Part shown: one piece after another, positions 5,789 to 7,078 of the stretch
How positions within the stretch are numbered: the first letter of the stretch is position 1
Layout: every line of letters starts with the position of its first letter
Source of the DNA: Cyanobacteria bacterium UBA8803
GTDB lineage: Bacteria; Cyanobacteriota; Cyanobacteriia; Cyanobacteriales; Coleofasciculaceae
Assembly: GCA_003505715.1 (NCBI GenBank)
Contig: DNXU01000494.1
Span: 9,849 to 16,926 of the forward strand
DNA length: 7,078 bases
Direction: 5' to 3'
The notes under the pieces: generated by a model
What the model was told of the DNA's origin: nothing
Database searches by the model: none
The model's input: only the letters and a program-made list of their open reading frames with translations
Translations under genes and position numbers: made by a program

Positions 5789-7039
5789 TTAATCAGAATT
5801 AAGAAGTTGGGTGGCAAATTCTAGGGCATCTTCGTAACTAGAAATTTTCCCCTCAATCCTGGCTAGCTGAATCTGGGTGAGTAAGGTGCCAATCTGGGAG
5901 CTAGGCCGCAACTTGAGGACTTGGATTAAATCATTCCCCGTCACTAGCGGTGTGGGATGGGCAACTTGGTCGTCAGATTTTAAATAGCGCTCAATCAGAG
6001 GGGCGATCGCATCCACAGTTATTCCCTCTGCTATTGCTAGAACTGCTACAGCTGGAAAGACTGAACCGACATTCTGAAAGAAAAAATATTGCTCTGGTAA
6101 GGACATCTGAGAAGTTGCCCCAGACAGCAACTGCGGCAAATAGTGAATGGCGGTAAGCACAACCCGCATTTGCACCCGACTGTACTTTAAACGCCACAGT
6201 TGTTCCTCTGCTGCCTCTGGTACTGAGGGCAAAAACTTCACCAATCTCGCCAGACTTAGCAGTGATGATGACTTACCACCAACTGGGGTTTCTAGTTCCT
6301 CCCTCAAGTCAGGCCAAGTTGCTGCCAGTATCGCCGCCGAGTGATTAACCTCTGCCAATTGTCCCACCCTTTGAGCTGTTGCTTGAGGAAACCACTCTGG
6401 TAACAACCCATCCTCCCACGCTGCCATCAGCCAAGGTGTACCTTGAGGGGAATTGAGCAAATAACCTAACTCAACCTGTACCCGTTCGGCTGCCATTTGT
6501 CCAAGTAAGGGTGCGAGTTGGCGAATAGCAGACTGGGTTGTTGGTTCGATGATAAAGCCCAGTTGGGCAGCTTGGCGGTAAGCTCGCAGTAATCTTAAGG
6601 GATCGTCTTGGAGATTAAGGGGTGATACCATACGGATAACCCCTGTACGGCAATCTGCCACACCTTGCAGAGGATCGATTAACTGGCTGGTGTGAGGATT
6701 ATAGGCGATCGCATTAATCGTAAAATCCCGCCGCTGCAAGTCAATCTCTAGGGAGTCACCTTCCTGCTGAGCAAAATCAACCGTTGCTGCCTCAAATACC
6801 ACTCTGGCAATCTGCCGTACTTCATCGAGCACCACAAACCCAGCTTGATAGTGGTTAGCTACCTTTCGCGCTATCTTCACAGCATCCACGGGCAAAACAA
6901 AGTCCAAATCTAAGTACTCCGCCCTTCGCCCCAGTAAAGCATCCCGCACCGCACCACCAACTAAACAAGCTTGAGGTGGCAACCAATCCAGGCTAAAAGG
7001 CCAAGTTTGGGAACAAAGAACAGAGGAACTATCAGCCAT
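5789..7039 (-). CDS. tRNA nucleotidyltransferase, class II (CCA-, CC- or A-adding enzyme)
   Basis: This cytoplasmic enzyme adds or repairs the 3'-terminal CCA of tRNA using CTP and/or ATP. The 416-residue product has the class II nucleotidyltransferase motifs in order: LVGGAVRD (26-33); the metal-binding LDLDF (43-47, Asp44 and Asp46); RRDFTINAIAYN (103-114), the ribose-recognising motif; DDPLRLLRAYR (145-155); and ERVQVEL (185-191). An all-helical tRNA-binding C-terminal part follows. The length is normal and no HD phosphohydrolase domain is seen. In some cyanobacteria the job is split between separate CC-adding and A-adding enzymes (established for Synechocystis), so the exact specificity is open; poly(A) polymerase is less likely. 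The start is the ATG at 7039; AAGGGG sits only two bases upstream and a GGTGAGG eleven bases upstream, so the ribosome site is ambiguous. Two HIP1 sites lie inside. It converges on the kinase gene and is a housekeeping neighbour rather than part of the peptide locus. Confidence 0.92.
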   Translation of the reverse strand: MADSSSVLCSQTWPFSLDWLPPQACLVGGAVRDALLGRRAEYLDLDFVLPVDAVKIARKVANHYQAGFVVLDEVRQIARVVFEAATVDFAQQEGDSLEIDLQRRDFTINAIAYNPHTSQLIDPLQGVADCRTGVIRMVSPLNLQDDPLRLLRAYRQAAQLGFIIEPTTQSAIRQLAPLLGQMAAERVQVELGYLLNSPQGTPWLMAAWEDGLLPEWFPQATAQRVGQLAEVNHSAAILAATWPDLREELETPVGGKSSSLLSLARLVKFLPSVPEAAEEQLWRLKYSRVQMRVVLTAIHYLPQLLSGATSQMSLPEQYFFFQNVGSVFPAVAVLAIAEGITVDAIAPLIERYLKSDDQVAHPTPLVTGNDLIQVLKLRPSSQIGTLLTQIQLARIEGKISSYEDALEFATQLLNSD

Positions 7040-7078
7040 AACCCCTTAAGCCTCACCTTACCAACAACCACCAACCAC

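Noticed and set aside
5950..6344. Short frames overlapping the tRNA nucleotidyltransferase gene
   Set aside because: They are other-frame shadows of a well-supported gene with intact motifs.

Overview
The window looks like a chromosomal piece of a cyanobacterium, probably filamentous. Evidence: four copies of the cyanobacterial HIP1 octamer (GCGATCGC) at 143, 281, 6003 and 6705; a C/G-rich hairpin repeat (19-45), AATGGGG heptad repeats (5736-5756) and a CCCTGAGCGTAGCCGAAGGG-type repeat (5760-5779) of the kinds scattered through filamentous cyanobacterial genomes; and moderate G+C. The genus cannot be fixed from the sequence.

Layout. 1-84: intergenic repeat DNA. 85-1521 (+): SagB/ThcOx-type peptide dehydrogenase, a flavoenzyme family that oxidises azolines to azoles in ribosomally made peptides (RiPPs). 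1522-1956: a 435-base gap holding a 113-bp element with perfect 11-bp inverted ends, a small hairpin and a possible promoter. 1957-2313 (+): a small protein with a nitrile-hydratase-like leader (NHLP) and a short Cys/Ser/Thr-bearing tail, read as the RiPP precursor. 2314-2449: two stem-loops. 2450-5734 (+): a large exported sensor histidine kinase with 14 Reg_prop beta-propeller repeats (two seven-bladed propellers), a Y_Y_Y domain, a membrane segment, and HisKA_2 plus HATPase domains. 5735-5788: repeat-rich spacer. 5789-7039 (-): a class II tRNA nucleotidyltransferase, a housekeeping gene converging on the kinase.

How they may work together. The dehydrogenase and the NHLP precursor are a recognised pairing in azole-containing RiPP clusters (TOMMs). 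The cyclodehydratase, protease and exporter such a pathway needs are not in the window and, if present, should lie left of base 1. The kinase follows the precursor on the same strand and has no response regulator beside it. It could regulate, or respond to, the peptide pathway, but that is inference from position only. The tRNA nucleotidyltransferase is probably unrelated and marks the right edge of the accessory block.
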